A DNA stretch of 13,614 bases from the NCBI GenBank assembly GCA_002348535.1, contig DEBL01000331.1, forward strand, positions 1 through 13,614, read 5' to 3'. The notes under the pieces were generated by a model, which was given only the letters and a program-made list of their open reading frames with translations, was not told where the DNA came from and searched no databases. Each line of letters opens with the position of its first letter. Position 1 is the stretch's first letter. The position numbers and the translations under genes are program-made. Below, piece after piece: positions 1-5,883 of the stretch. This stretch comes from Deltaproteobacteria bacterium UBA2957. Lineage in GTDB: Bacteria > Myxococcota_A > UBA796.

Positions 1-57
1 GTAGGCGGCCCGAGCAAGGTGGACCCCAACCGACTGGTCGCCAGCGCATTGGGGTGA
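1..57 (+). CDS. Possible 3' end of a gene running in from the left (weakly AlaRS-like tail)
   Basis: Reading frame 1 is open from the window edge to a TGA at 55-57 and would encode an 18-residue C-terminus (GG..K.DP.RL..AL). The third codon positions are mostly G or C, as in the confident genes. The GG-K-DP-RL-AL pattern loosely recalls the end of the alanyl-tRNA synthetase DHHA1 domain, but 18 residues are far too few to name it. This reading competes with the opposite-strand frame covering the same bases, and at most one can be real. What is seen is an open frame with a stop; the assignment is only a guess. Confidence 0.25.
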   Translation, partial: VGGPSKVDPNRLVASALG

Positions 58-215
58 TCGGGCACATCGACGCGCACCAAGTCGGCGCCGAACAGGACGA
101 GCATGAAGGCAGAAGAGGGCACCGGCATGGACTTCCTTGAGCAAAGCGGAATGCAGTACTGTACCCTGACTGGCCGCGACACGTTCAGTCCGTCTGCCGA
201 ATCGATAAACAGCAT
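1..215 (-). CDS. Possible 5' part of a gene leaving the window on the left (CoA-transferase III-like motif)
   Basis: On the minus strand a frame stays open from well upstream of an ATG at 215 to the window edge; another in-frame ATG is at 128. The part after 128 has strongly GC-biased third positions (about 80%). It contains 'FGADLVRVDVP', preceded at the right distance by a 'P-V-P' resembling the 'PGP...LADLGADVVRV' N-terminal region of CaiB/BaiF family III CoA-transferases and alpha-methylacyl-CoA racemases. The rest fits that family poorly, and no good ribosome binding site precedes either ATG. It may be a real divergent gene, a decayed copy, or chance. It excludes the opposite-strand fragment ending at 57. 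Confidence 0.27.
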   Translation of the reverse strand, partial: MLFIDSADGLNVSRPVRVQYCIPLCSRKSMPVPSSAFMLVLFGADLVRVDVPDHPNALATSRLGSTLLGPP

Positions 216-260
216 GGCAACGACCGGAGTTTGAGTTCCTTGATCGCGGCTGCATTTGAT

Positions 261-283
261 GCGACCCCTTGAAGGGCGGTCGC
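261..283. other. Strong hairpin in the gene-poor left end
   Basis: GCGACC (261-266) pairs perfectly with GGTCGC (278-283). Inside it C267-C268 can pair with G275-G276, leaving a small loop. There is no T-run on either strand immediately after it, so it is not a canonical intrinsic terminator. It lies about 95 bases upstream of the GTG start at 379, in a leader or promoter position for that gene. Just downstream, GTTC-GGTAT-GAAC (286-298) is a short inverted repeat followed by a further GTGAAC (301-306), which could be an operator. Apart from these elements and the two doubtful edge frames, nothing else recognisable was found between 58 and 378. Confidence 0.4.
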
Positions 284-378
284 CCGTTCGGTATGAACAC
301 GTGAACAAAGGTATCTTTGCTGAGGCCGCTCGATAATCCACGCCGACCCGCGCGCCGGCGACACTTTGGAGACCAACC

Positions 379-1065
379 GTGAACGACTGGAAGCTTCGGC
401 TGGTGCATGAGGGGCAAGCGGGTGTGGTCATGGAACGCCCGGGGCGGCGCGTACGATTCGATCCAGTAGAACCGCTGGCAAACGGCGATATTGCTGTATT
501 GACGGGAATCGATCCGTTCGCAATGGATCGAACCGTAGGCTTTCCCACGGTCGTAAAAGCCAACGGCTCCGCAGAAGTCGCCACCGAAATCGATGGCATT
601 CGTTTCGAGGGCCTGCCTTACCGCCCACCCGAGGGCGATTCGAGCCGGATCCGTTTCGTATCGGCGGTTCGGCAGCCGAGTGAGACGATTCGGAGGTGGA
701 TGGCCAAACGCCGGGCCGATGCCTCGACGGTCTGGCACCTGACATTCCCGAATGGCGATCGGCTGTTGCATCTTGGTCTTTCCCTGCATCGGGAGACCGA
801 TGTCGGCTGGGCGGCCAACCTCGTGACGCGTTTCGGCAACCCTCGGTGGCTGGTGGTTGGGGCTCCGTATGGTGATGATGATGTGCTTGTTGCGCGGATT
901 CCTGCATTCGGTGCCGAACATGTAATGGTCACCGATGTCGAGGGGGATCTTCGGCGCGAGGCCGGCAAGCCCACGGCGTTGGTAACGCCGCTGGTGGACC
1001 GACTTCAGGCGTCTGGAGTTCCAGTGATGGTTTTTGTCCCACAAAGCAGCATCCGTTTTGAGTGA
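379..1065 (+). CDS. Degenerate metallo-beta-lactamase-fold-like protein
   Basis: A 228-residue cytosolic-looking protein with no signal peptide. The GTG start at 379 is chosen because a TGGAG ribosome site (367-371) lies 7 bases upstream. The N-terminus reads like the first strands of UlaG/COG2220-type metallo-beta-lactamase proteins: 'EGQAGVVMERPGRRVRFDP' matches the family's 'GHAGVLIE..GRRILIDP', followed by 'DIAVLT'. At the place where the family has the metal motif HxHxDH after 'LT', this protein has GIDPFAMD (residues 43-50). A later 'LLHLG' (H131), resembling the 'H-x-G-D' strand, is kept. The fold therefore looks retained but the binuclear metal site cannot be built normally, so a non-catalytic (binding or scaffolding) role is inferred. 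It lies 49 bases upstream of the SPFH gene on the same strand and is probably co-transcribed with it. The fold assignment rests on reading the pattern, not on a search. Confidence 0.75.
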   Translation: MNDWKLRLVHEGQAGVVMERPGRRVRFDPVEPLANGDIAVLTGIDPFAMDRTVGFPTVVKANGSAEVATEIDGIRFEGLPYRPPEGDSSRIRFVSAVRQPSETIRRWMAKRRADASTVWHLTFPNGDRLLHLGLSLHRETDVGWAANLVTRFGNPRWLVVGAPYGDDDVLVARIPAFGAEHVMVTDVEGDLRREAGKPTALVTPLVDRLQASGVPVMVFVPQSSIRFE

Positions 1066-1072
1066 AATGCTG

Positions 1073-1078
1073 TAGACT
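1073..1078 (+). promoter_or_regulatory. Possible -10 box upstream of the SPFH gene
   Basis: TAGACT lies 37 bases before the ATG at 1115, inside TGTAGACTC, and matches the bacterial -10 consensus at 4 of 6 positions. No convincing -35 hexamer is found 16-18 bases upstream. The same 9-base context with one change (TGTAGAGTC) occurs in the leader of the large lipoprotein gene. If real, it would give the SPFH/zinc-ribbon genes a promoter of their own in addition to read-through from the gene at 379. Confidence 0.25.
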
Positions 1079-1114
1079 CCGAATCCGTACAGGTTTCGGA
1101 GGGAGACAACAACC

Positions 1115-2275
1115 ATGGGAATTTTCGACAAGCTTAAGGGCCAAATTGGCGCCCAGTTTTTAGACGTCATCGAGTGGACCAGCGACGATCGGGACGTAGT
1201 GGCGTGGCGCTTTCCAGTCTTTGACAAGGCCATTCAGGACGGCGGCCAACTGGTTGTTCGCGAGGGTCAAGCGGCAGTGTTTGTCCAAGAGGGCGTACTC
1301 TCGGACGTATTTGTGCCCGGGACGTACGAACTGTCCACCAATACGCCAGCCATCACCGGGTTTTTCGATACGATCGCCTACCAATTCAACTACCCCTACA
1401 AGGGGGACGTCTATTTCATCAATACGAGAAAATTCGCCAACAAGGGATGGGGCACGCAGAATCCCATCATGTACAACTCAGGGGATTTTGGACTGATCGA
1501 GGTCCGCGCCTACGGCCACTACGATTTTAAGGTCACCAAACCGGATGTATTTCTTCGCGAGGTGGTTTCCACCGACGGCGAGGTCACGGTCGACGAACTG
1601 GTGGGCAAACTCCGCAGCAAGCTTGCAAGCGGATTTGCCGACATGCTCAACGAAACACAGGTGCCGCTTGCGCAACTGATGGGCCAGTTTGACGAACTGG
1701 GTGCGGCCATGCTCGAGAAACGGGGAAATTGGTTCCAAGATTACTTTGGAATTCAGTTGACCGATTTTGTGGTGCAGAGTGCATCGCTCCCCGACGAGGT
1801 CAAAGAGGCGTTCCGCAAGCGTCAGAGTATGGCCATGTTGGGAATCGGGGAAGGAATCCAGAACTACACGCAGATGCAAGCAGCAGACGCATTGAAGGCC
1901 AGCGCCGAGAATGAGGGCGGTGGCAATCAAATGATGGATGCAGGTATCGGCCTTGCGATGGGGCAAATGGTTGCGGGAGCCATGCAAAACTCTCAGCAAC
2001 CTCCGCCGGCACCGGCTGCGGCAGTGCCGCCACCGGCACCGAGTGCGGCGACGTTTCATTACAATGGAGTCGCCGGGTCGGGTCAGTTCTCGGCCCAACA
2101 CATCGCTGGACTGGTTGCACAGAACCGAGGCGGCGCACACAATGTGTGGGCGGCTGGATGGCCGGAGTGGAAGTCGTGGTCCGCCGTACCGGAGATTGCG
2201 AGCCTTGTCCCGCCCCCTCCACCCGGTGACGTTCCACCGCCACCTCCTCCAGTTGATGGTGGCACCTCCGAATGA
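1115..2275 (+). CDS. SPFH-domain protein of the YdjI / 'virion core protein' type with C-terminal GYF_2-like domain
   Basis: 386 residues, with an ATG preceded by GGAGGGAG about 10 bases upstream. Residues ~1-250 follow the YdjI family closely: an N-terminal 'FLDVIEW', then 'VVREGQAAVFVQEG', 'PGTYELSTNT', 'GDVYFINTRKF', 'WGTQNPIMY', 'VRAYGHYDFKV', 'SLPDEVKEAFRKRQSM' and 'NYTQMQAADAL'. SPFH (stomatin/prohibitin/flotillin/HflK-C) proteins oligomerise at membranes. YdjI of Bacillus subtilis helps hold the phage-shock protein PspA at the membrane. A glycine/methionine-rich stretch (~265-288) and a proline/alanine-rich linker (~292-311) lead to residues 314-365, which read as a GYF_2/DUF4339 module ('FHYNGVAGSGQFS...', 'VWAAGWPEWKSWSAVPEI'). 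GYF-type modules often bind proline-rich peptides, and the protein ends in its own proline runs (366-384). No transmembrane helix is visible. The stop overlaps the start of the zinc-ribbon gene (ATGA). Confidence 0.93.
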   Translation: MGIFDKLKGQIGAQFLDVIEWTSDDRDVVAWRFPVFDKAIQDGGQLVVREGQAAVFVQEGVLSDVFVPGTYELSTNTPAITGFFDTIAYQFNYPYKGDVYFINTRKFANKGWGTQNPIMYNSGDFGLIEVRAYGHYDFKVTKPDVFLREVVSTDGEVTVDELVGKLRSKLASGFADMLNETQVPLAQLMGQFDELGAAMLEKRGNWFQDYFGIQLTDFVVQSASLPDEVKEAFRKRQSMAMLGIGEGIQNYTQMQAADALKASAENEGGGNQMMDAGIGLAMGQMVAGAMQNSQQPPPAPAAAVPPPAPSAATFHYNGVAGSGQFSAQHIAGLVAQNRGGAHNVWAAGWPEWKSWSAVPEIASLVPPPPPGDVPPPPPPVDGGTSE

Positions 2276-3351
2276 GTAACTTCCCGTGTTCGGGGTGCAG
2301 CGCTGACCTACAATACTCGCCTGAAGATGGAGTGTTGGAATGTCCGTACTGCGGAGCGAAGACGGAGATCACGGTACCCAGCGGCGACACGTCGAACTCG
2401 GACGTTCCCGCTGAGGTGGTTGAATACGACCTTGAATCAGCCCTGCGTAGTGCACCAAAAGGGTGGGCGTCGGAGGTCAAGGAATTCGAATGCAAGAACT
2501 GCTCTGCAGTCACCACAGTGGAGCCCCATGTGACCGCCACAGTGTGCGCATTCTGCGGCACCAACCAGCTGGAAGTTCAGCCCATCGCAAAAGAAGACTT
2601 CATTCGACCCGAGAGTCTCTTGCCGTTTCGGATTGAAGAAGGCACCGCGCGAGACAGTTTCTTGGTCTGGGTGAAATCCCTTTGGTTTCGACCCAATGAT
2701 CTCAAGCGACTGGCCAAACTCGATGGATTGAAAGGACTCTATGTGCCGATCTTCACATTCGATATGAAGTCCTATACAGAGTGGCAGGCTGAGGCAGGAT
2801 TCCACTACTACGTTTCGGTCTCCGACGGCAAAGGCGGGACGCGTCGGCAACGACGGACTCGTTGGGAGTGGCGATCCGGAGATGTTCGTCTCGATTTTGA
2901 TGATTGGCTTGTGTCGGCATCAACTGGACTGGAACAAGACCTGTTTGATGGATTGCTTCCGTTCGACACCAATGAACTTGTTCCCTACGACACCCGGTAT
3001 CTGGCGGGCTTCATCGCAGAGCGGTACCAGCATGACTTGGCGTCGTCTTGGGCGCGCGGAGAATCGGGCATGGATGAGCATATCGGCTCCGCAGTTGTCC
3101 GTGATATTCCGGGGGATACCTACCGAAACCTCAGCAGCCAGACCAAAAAGTGGGACAAGACCTTCAAGCACTGCTTGGTGCCCGTCTGGATCAGTGCCTA
3201 TCGGTACAAAGAGAAGACCTTTCACTATGCAGTCAATGGGGTCACGGGAAAGATGCACGGCACTGCGCCTTGGTCGTGGATCAAGATCACGCTTGCGATA
3301 GTGTCCGTGGCCTTGGCTGGATACGGACTTGTGTTGTTCAGCGAGCAGTGA
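2272..3351 (+). CDS. Double zinc-ribbon protein with C-terminal membrane anchor (YdjG-like)
   Basis: 359 residues. The ATG overlaps the SPFH stop codon by four bases, so translation is probably coupled and the two products are likely made in fixed proportion. Two CxxC...CxxC zinc ribbons are visible: C6/C9 with C24/C27, and C74/C77 with C92/C95. The middle part (~110-320) is a soluble region rich in aromatic residues ('YVPIFTFDMKSYTEWQAEAG', 'LVPVWISAYRYKEKTFHYAVNGVTGK') typical of proteins annotated as TFIIB-type zinc-ribbon proteins, often mislabelled 'primosomal protein N''. Residues ~338-356 form a single C-terminal transmembrane helix, so the zinc ribbons face the cytoplasm. In B. subtilis the comparable YdjG acts with YdjH and the SPFH protein YdjI at the membrane. 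A membrane partner for the SPFH protein is inferred from the overlap and that precedent. No enzyme motif is seen. Confidence 0.92.
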   Translation: MSNFPCSGCSADLQYSPEDGVLECPYCGAKTEITVPSGDTSNSDVPAEVVEYDLESALRSAPKGWASEVKEFECKNCSAVTTVEPHVTATVCAFCGTNQLEVQPIAKEDFIRPESLLPFRIEEGTARDSFLVWVKSLWFRPNDLKRLAKLDGLKGLYVPIFTFDMKSYTEWQAEAGFHYYVSVSDGKGGTRRQRRTRWEWRSGDVRLDFDDWLVSASTGLEQDLFDGLLPFDTNELVPYDTRYLAGFIAERYQHDLASSWARGESGMDEHIGSAVVRDIPGDTYRNLSSQTKKWDKTFKHCLVPVWISAYRYKEKTFHYAVNGVTGKMHGTAPWSWIKITLAIVSVALAGYGLVLFSEQ

Positions 3352-3418
3352 TGGGTTTGGCTGACCGTGCCGCGCGATTGATGCCGCTTCGGTACCATGG
3401 AAACGGCAGGAAGGGATC

Positions 3419-4018
3419 ATGAAGCGCTGGATATTCGCAGGCTTGGTGGCTTCGCTTGGGAACGCTCGGGCAGAGCCAGTGAGACCAGACACCCCGTCTC
3501 AACGGTCCTATGCAGGGACCGCAGCCTTGATCGATGTGGCGGTCTTCAGCGGAAGCGCAGTCACCACACTTGCGTGGCCACGCTCGTACCCCGAAGGCCC
3601 AGTCGGTGGTTTCAACCCAGGTCCAGTGATGATGGGCCTTGGGCTGCTGGGGGGTGGCGCATTGACCCACACTCTGTACGGGAATCCGGTTGCCGCAAAG
3701 AGTGTGATGATGCGTTCGACAGGGCTGGGTGCCGGTGCCGCAATCGGACTGGGCTCCGGCGTTGCACTTGGGGGGGCAACCGGCCTAGTGTGTGCGGCCG
3801 CAGGAGGTGGCTATTGTCCGCTCGCCTTGGTCTACGGTACGGTGTTCGGCACCGTTATTGGGGGCGCTGTGGGTGTCGGCTCAGCGATGATTCGAGACTA
3901 TCGTCAGCTTGCTCAGCGCCCAGAGGAAATCAAGGGCGCCGGCCGTTTCGTTGTACGACCCACCATCAGTGTCGCGGCGAGTGGCAGCGCTAACCTTGGT
4001 CTTGTTGGGGCGTTTTAA
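3419..4018 (+). CDS. Exported glycine-rich protein of unknown function
   Basis: 199 residues. The ATG follows AGGAAGGG (3408-3415), a good ribosome site. A Sec signal peptide is visible: MKR, a hydrophobic core 'WIFAGLVASLG', then 'ARA-EP' with likely cleavage after residue 18. The mature part alternates hydrophobic and glycine-rich stretches (about 32-53, 66-85, 100-130, 135-160), with G-x-G-x-G spacing such as 'GLGAGAAIGLGSGVALGGATG', reminiscent of glycine-zipper segments that pack or insert in membranes. Two cysteines flank 'AAAGGGY'. The C-terminus ends in 'LVGAF', close to the terminal-aromatic signature of outer-membrane proteins, but the protein does not otherwise look like a beta-barrel. 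I do not recognise the family. It is the last of four same-strand genes, 67 bases after the zinc-ribbon gene, and may belong to the same transcript. An overlapping frame at 3397-3993 is a shadow. Confidence 0.8.
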   Translation: MKRWIFAGLVASLGNARAEPVRPDTPSQRSYAGTAALIDVAVFSGSAVTTLAWPRSYPEGPVGGFNPGPVMMGLGLLGGGALTHTLYGNPVAAKSVMMRSTGLGAGAAIGLGSGVALGGATGLVCAAAGGGYCPLALVYGTVFGTVIGGAVGVGSAMIRDYRQLAQRPEEIKGAGRFVVRPTISVAASGSANLGLVGAF

Positions 4019-4021
4019 CGC

Positions 4022-5779
4022 TCAGTCGTTTGTATTTCGTACGAACAGTTCTTCGAGTTGGGCGCTGTCCACGAGGTTGGGTGCGCCTGCCATCAAGTCC
4101 TGAGCAGTGGTGGTCTTTGGAAACGCGATGACATCCCGAATGTTCTCGGTTCCGCACAGCAACATGCACCAGCGGTCGAAACCCATGGCCAGCCCCCCGT
4201 GGGGTGGTGCACCGTATTGCAAGGCATCCATCAAGAACCCAAATTTGTCCTGCGCCTCTTCATCGGAGAGACCGAGAGCCGAGAACACCTTGGCCTGCAC
4301 CTCGGAGTCAAAAATCCGGATGGAGCCACCGCCGATTTCGTAGCCGTTGCAGCAGAGGTCGTAAGCATCCGACAAAATGTCGCCCATTTTGTCGGTGCCA
4401 AGCCATCCAATGTGCTCGTCGAGCGGCTTGGTGAAGGGGTGATGCATCGCCGTCCAGTGGCCAGTCTCTTCGTCTTGTTCGAAGGCTGGAAAGTCCACTA
4501 CCCACACGAACGCAAAGGCGTCAGCGGGAATCAGGTCGCGCTGACGCGCGATGGTCTCGCGGAGCTTCCCGAGTCCAGCATGGACGTGCGCAGCGGGCCC
4601 GGCAGCCACCAGTACCACGTCGCCAACTTCGACATCTGGAATCATCTCGCGGTAGGACTCTTCGACTTTGGAAAGCGGGCCTGTCCACCCATCAGCGGTG
4701 ACCTTGCCCCACAGCAGGCCGCCCAGTCGATAGCGCTTCACGAACTCGGTCCAGCCATCGATCACCTTGCGACTTGTGCCTTCCACGGCGTCTTTGACGA
4801 CCATGGCTTTGACGATTCCGCCCTGTTCGACTGCACTGGCGATCACGCGAAAATCGGTTCCCGACCAATCGAGTGTGGTGTGTTCCATGCCAAATCGCAT
4901 GTCGGGGGCATCGCGACCAAACCGGTCCATGGACTCGTGGTACGTAATGGTCGGAATGTCGCCAACCGCCACGCCAATCACATCGCTCCACACCTGCCGA
5001 ACAAGGCCATTGGCGATTTCCACAATCAGGTCCCGCGTGCAGAAGCTCATCTCGACATCGATCTGTGTGAACTCCGGCTGGCGGTCTGCGCGAAGATCTT
5101 CGTCTCGAAAACACTTCACGATTTGGAAATACCGATCCATTCCCGAGACCATGAGCAGCTGTTTGAAGATCTGAGGACTCTGTGGCAGAGCGTACCAGTG
5201 GCCCGGGTGTACGCGACTCGGAACCAAATAATCACGCGCACCCTCGGGTGTCGATCGGTTCAAAATCGGGGTCTCCACCTCGCAGAAGCCGTGAGCATCC
5301 ATGTAGGTGCGGGTACTCAGAGCAGCCTTGTGCCGGGTCATCAAGGCCCGCTGAAGCGGCGGGCGTCGAAGATCGAGGTAGCGGTAGTTCAGGCGAACCT
5401 CCTCGCTGGCGATCTTGTCGGAGTTGATGGTGAACGGCAGTGGCTTTGTTGTTGAGAGGATTCGAACACGCTCAGCCAGTACTTCGATCGAGCCGGTTTC
5501 CATCTTGGAGTTGATGGCTGAATCGGCACGTTTGTGGACCGCCCCCTCAACCTCGAGAACGTATTCCAGCCGGGCCGCTTTTGCGTCCGTCCATGCGCCA
5601 TCGCCGCAGCGCTCATCGAGCGTGACCTGCACCATTCCATAGCGATCCCGAAGGATCAAGAACATGACTCCTCCTTTGTCGCGGATGGAATCCACCCATC
5701 CATGCAGGGTGACAGTTGCACCGGCGTGGTCGGGGCGAAGTTGTCCGCATGTATGGGTGCGGCGGCTGATCGATTCCAT
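4022..5779 (-). CDS. aspS: Aspartyl-tRNA synthetase
   Basis: Charges tRNA-Asp (and in some bacteria also tRNA-Asn) with aspartate; a cytosolic class IIb synthetase. 585 residues, the usual length for the bacterial type. The ATG at 5779 is chosen over an in-frame start at 5836 because GAGGAG lies 6 bases before it and 'RTHTCGQLR' then falls at the expected N-terminal place. Domains: OB-fold anticodon-binding domain (~1-110, 'GWVDSIRDKGGVMFLILRD'); class II core with 'YRYLDLRRP', 'TPEGARDYLVPSR', 'LPQSPQIFKQLLM' and motif 2 beginning FRDEDLRADRQPEFTQ at F224; the bacterial insertion domain (~290-420); motif 3 'GLAMGFDR' with R536; and the C-terminal 'DVIAFPKTTTAQDLMAGAP'. All catalytic signatures are present. 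Position 35 (in R-D-K-G-G) is Lys where discriminating enzymes usually have Leu and non-discriminating ones His. It is convergent with the exported-protein gene (3 bases apart) and divergent from the epimerase gene. Confidence 0.98.
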   Translation of the reverse strand: MESISRRTHTCGQLRPDHAGATVTLHGWVDSIRDKGGVMFLILRDRYGMVQVTLDERCGDGAWTDAKAARLEYVLEVEGAVHKRADSAINSKMETGSIEVLAERVRILSTTKPLPFTINSDKIASEEVRLNYRYLDLRRPPLQRALMTRHKAALSTRTYMDAHGFCEVETPILNRSTPEGARDYLVPSRVHPGHWYALPQSPQIFKQLLMVSGMDRYFQIVKCFRDEDLRADRQPEFTQIDVEMSFCTRDLIVEIANGLVRQVWSDVIGVAVGDIPTITYHESMDRFGRDAPDMRFGMEHTTLDWSGTDFRVIASAVEQGGIVKAMVVKDAVEGTSRKVIDGWTEFVKRYRLGGLLWGKVTADGWTGPLSKVEESYREMIPDVEVGDVVLVAAGPAAHVHAGLGKLRETIARQRDLIPADAFAFVWVVDFPAFEQDEETGHWTAMHHPFTKPLDEHIGWLGTDKMGDILSDAYDLCCNGYEIGGGSIRIFDSEVQAKVFSALGLSDEEAQDKFGFLMDALQYGAPPHGGLAMGFDRWCMLLCGTENIRDVIAFPKTTTAQDLMAGAPNLVDSAQLEELFVRNTND

Positions 5780-5883
5780 GGTGTCTCCTCGCGGTCGGTG
5801 AACGTCCGAACAGGGCGGGGCTTTAATCCAAAACACGGCATCGCGCCCTCGGGTTATGCAGGCTCGCGTTCTCGGGAGGTGAG

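Noticed and set aside
58..378. Possible tRNA or riboswitch in the left gene-poor stretch
   Set aside because: The hairpin at 261-283 stands alone; no cloverleaf, TTCGA-type loop context or known riboswitch core could be assembled around it.
2272..2355. Zinc ribbon taken as primosomal helicase PriA or TFIIB-like factor
   Set aside because: No helicase motifs follow and a C-terminal membrane helix is present; only the ribbon itself is shared.
3397..3993. 198-codon + frame overlapping the exported-protein gene
   Set aside because: Arg/Cys/Trp-rich product with no signal or domain; the frame starting at 3419 has a good ribosome site and a signal peptide.
4058..5455. 465-codon open frame on the + strand opposite aspS
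   Set aside because: aspS on the other strand has every family motif. The opposing frame is the long shadow expected from GC-rich third positions and its product resembles nothing.
5780..5836. Upstream in-frame start giving a 604-residue AspRS
   Set aside because: The extra 19 residues are not AspRS-like and the GAGGAG site fits the ATG at 5779.
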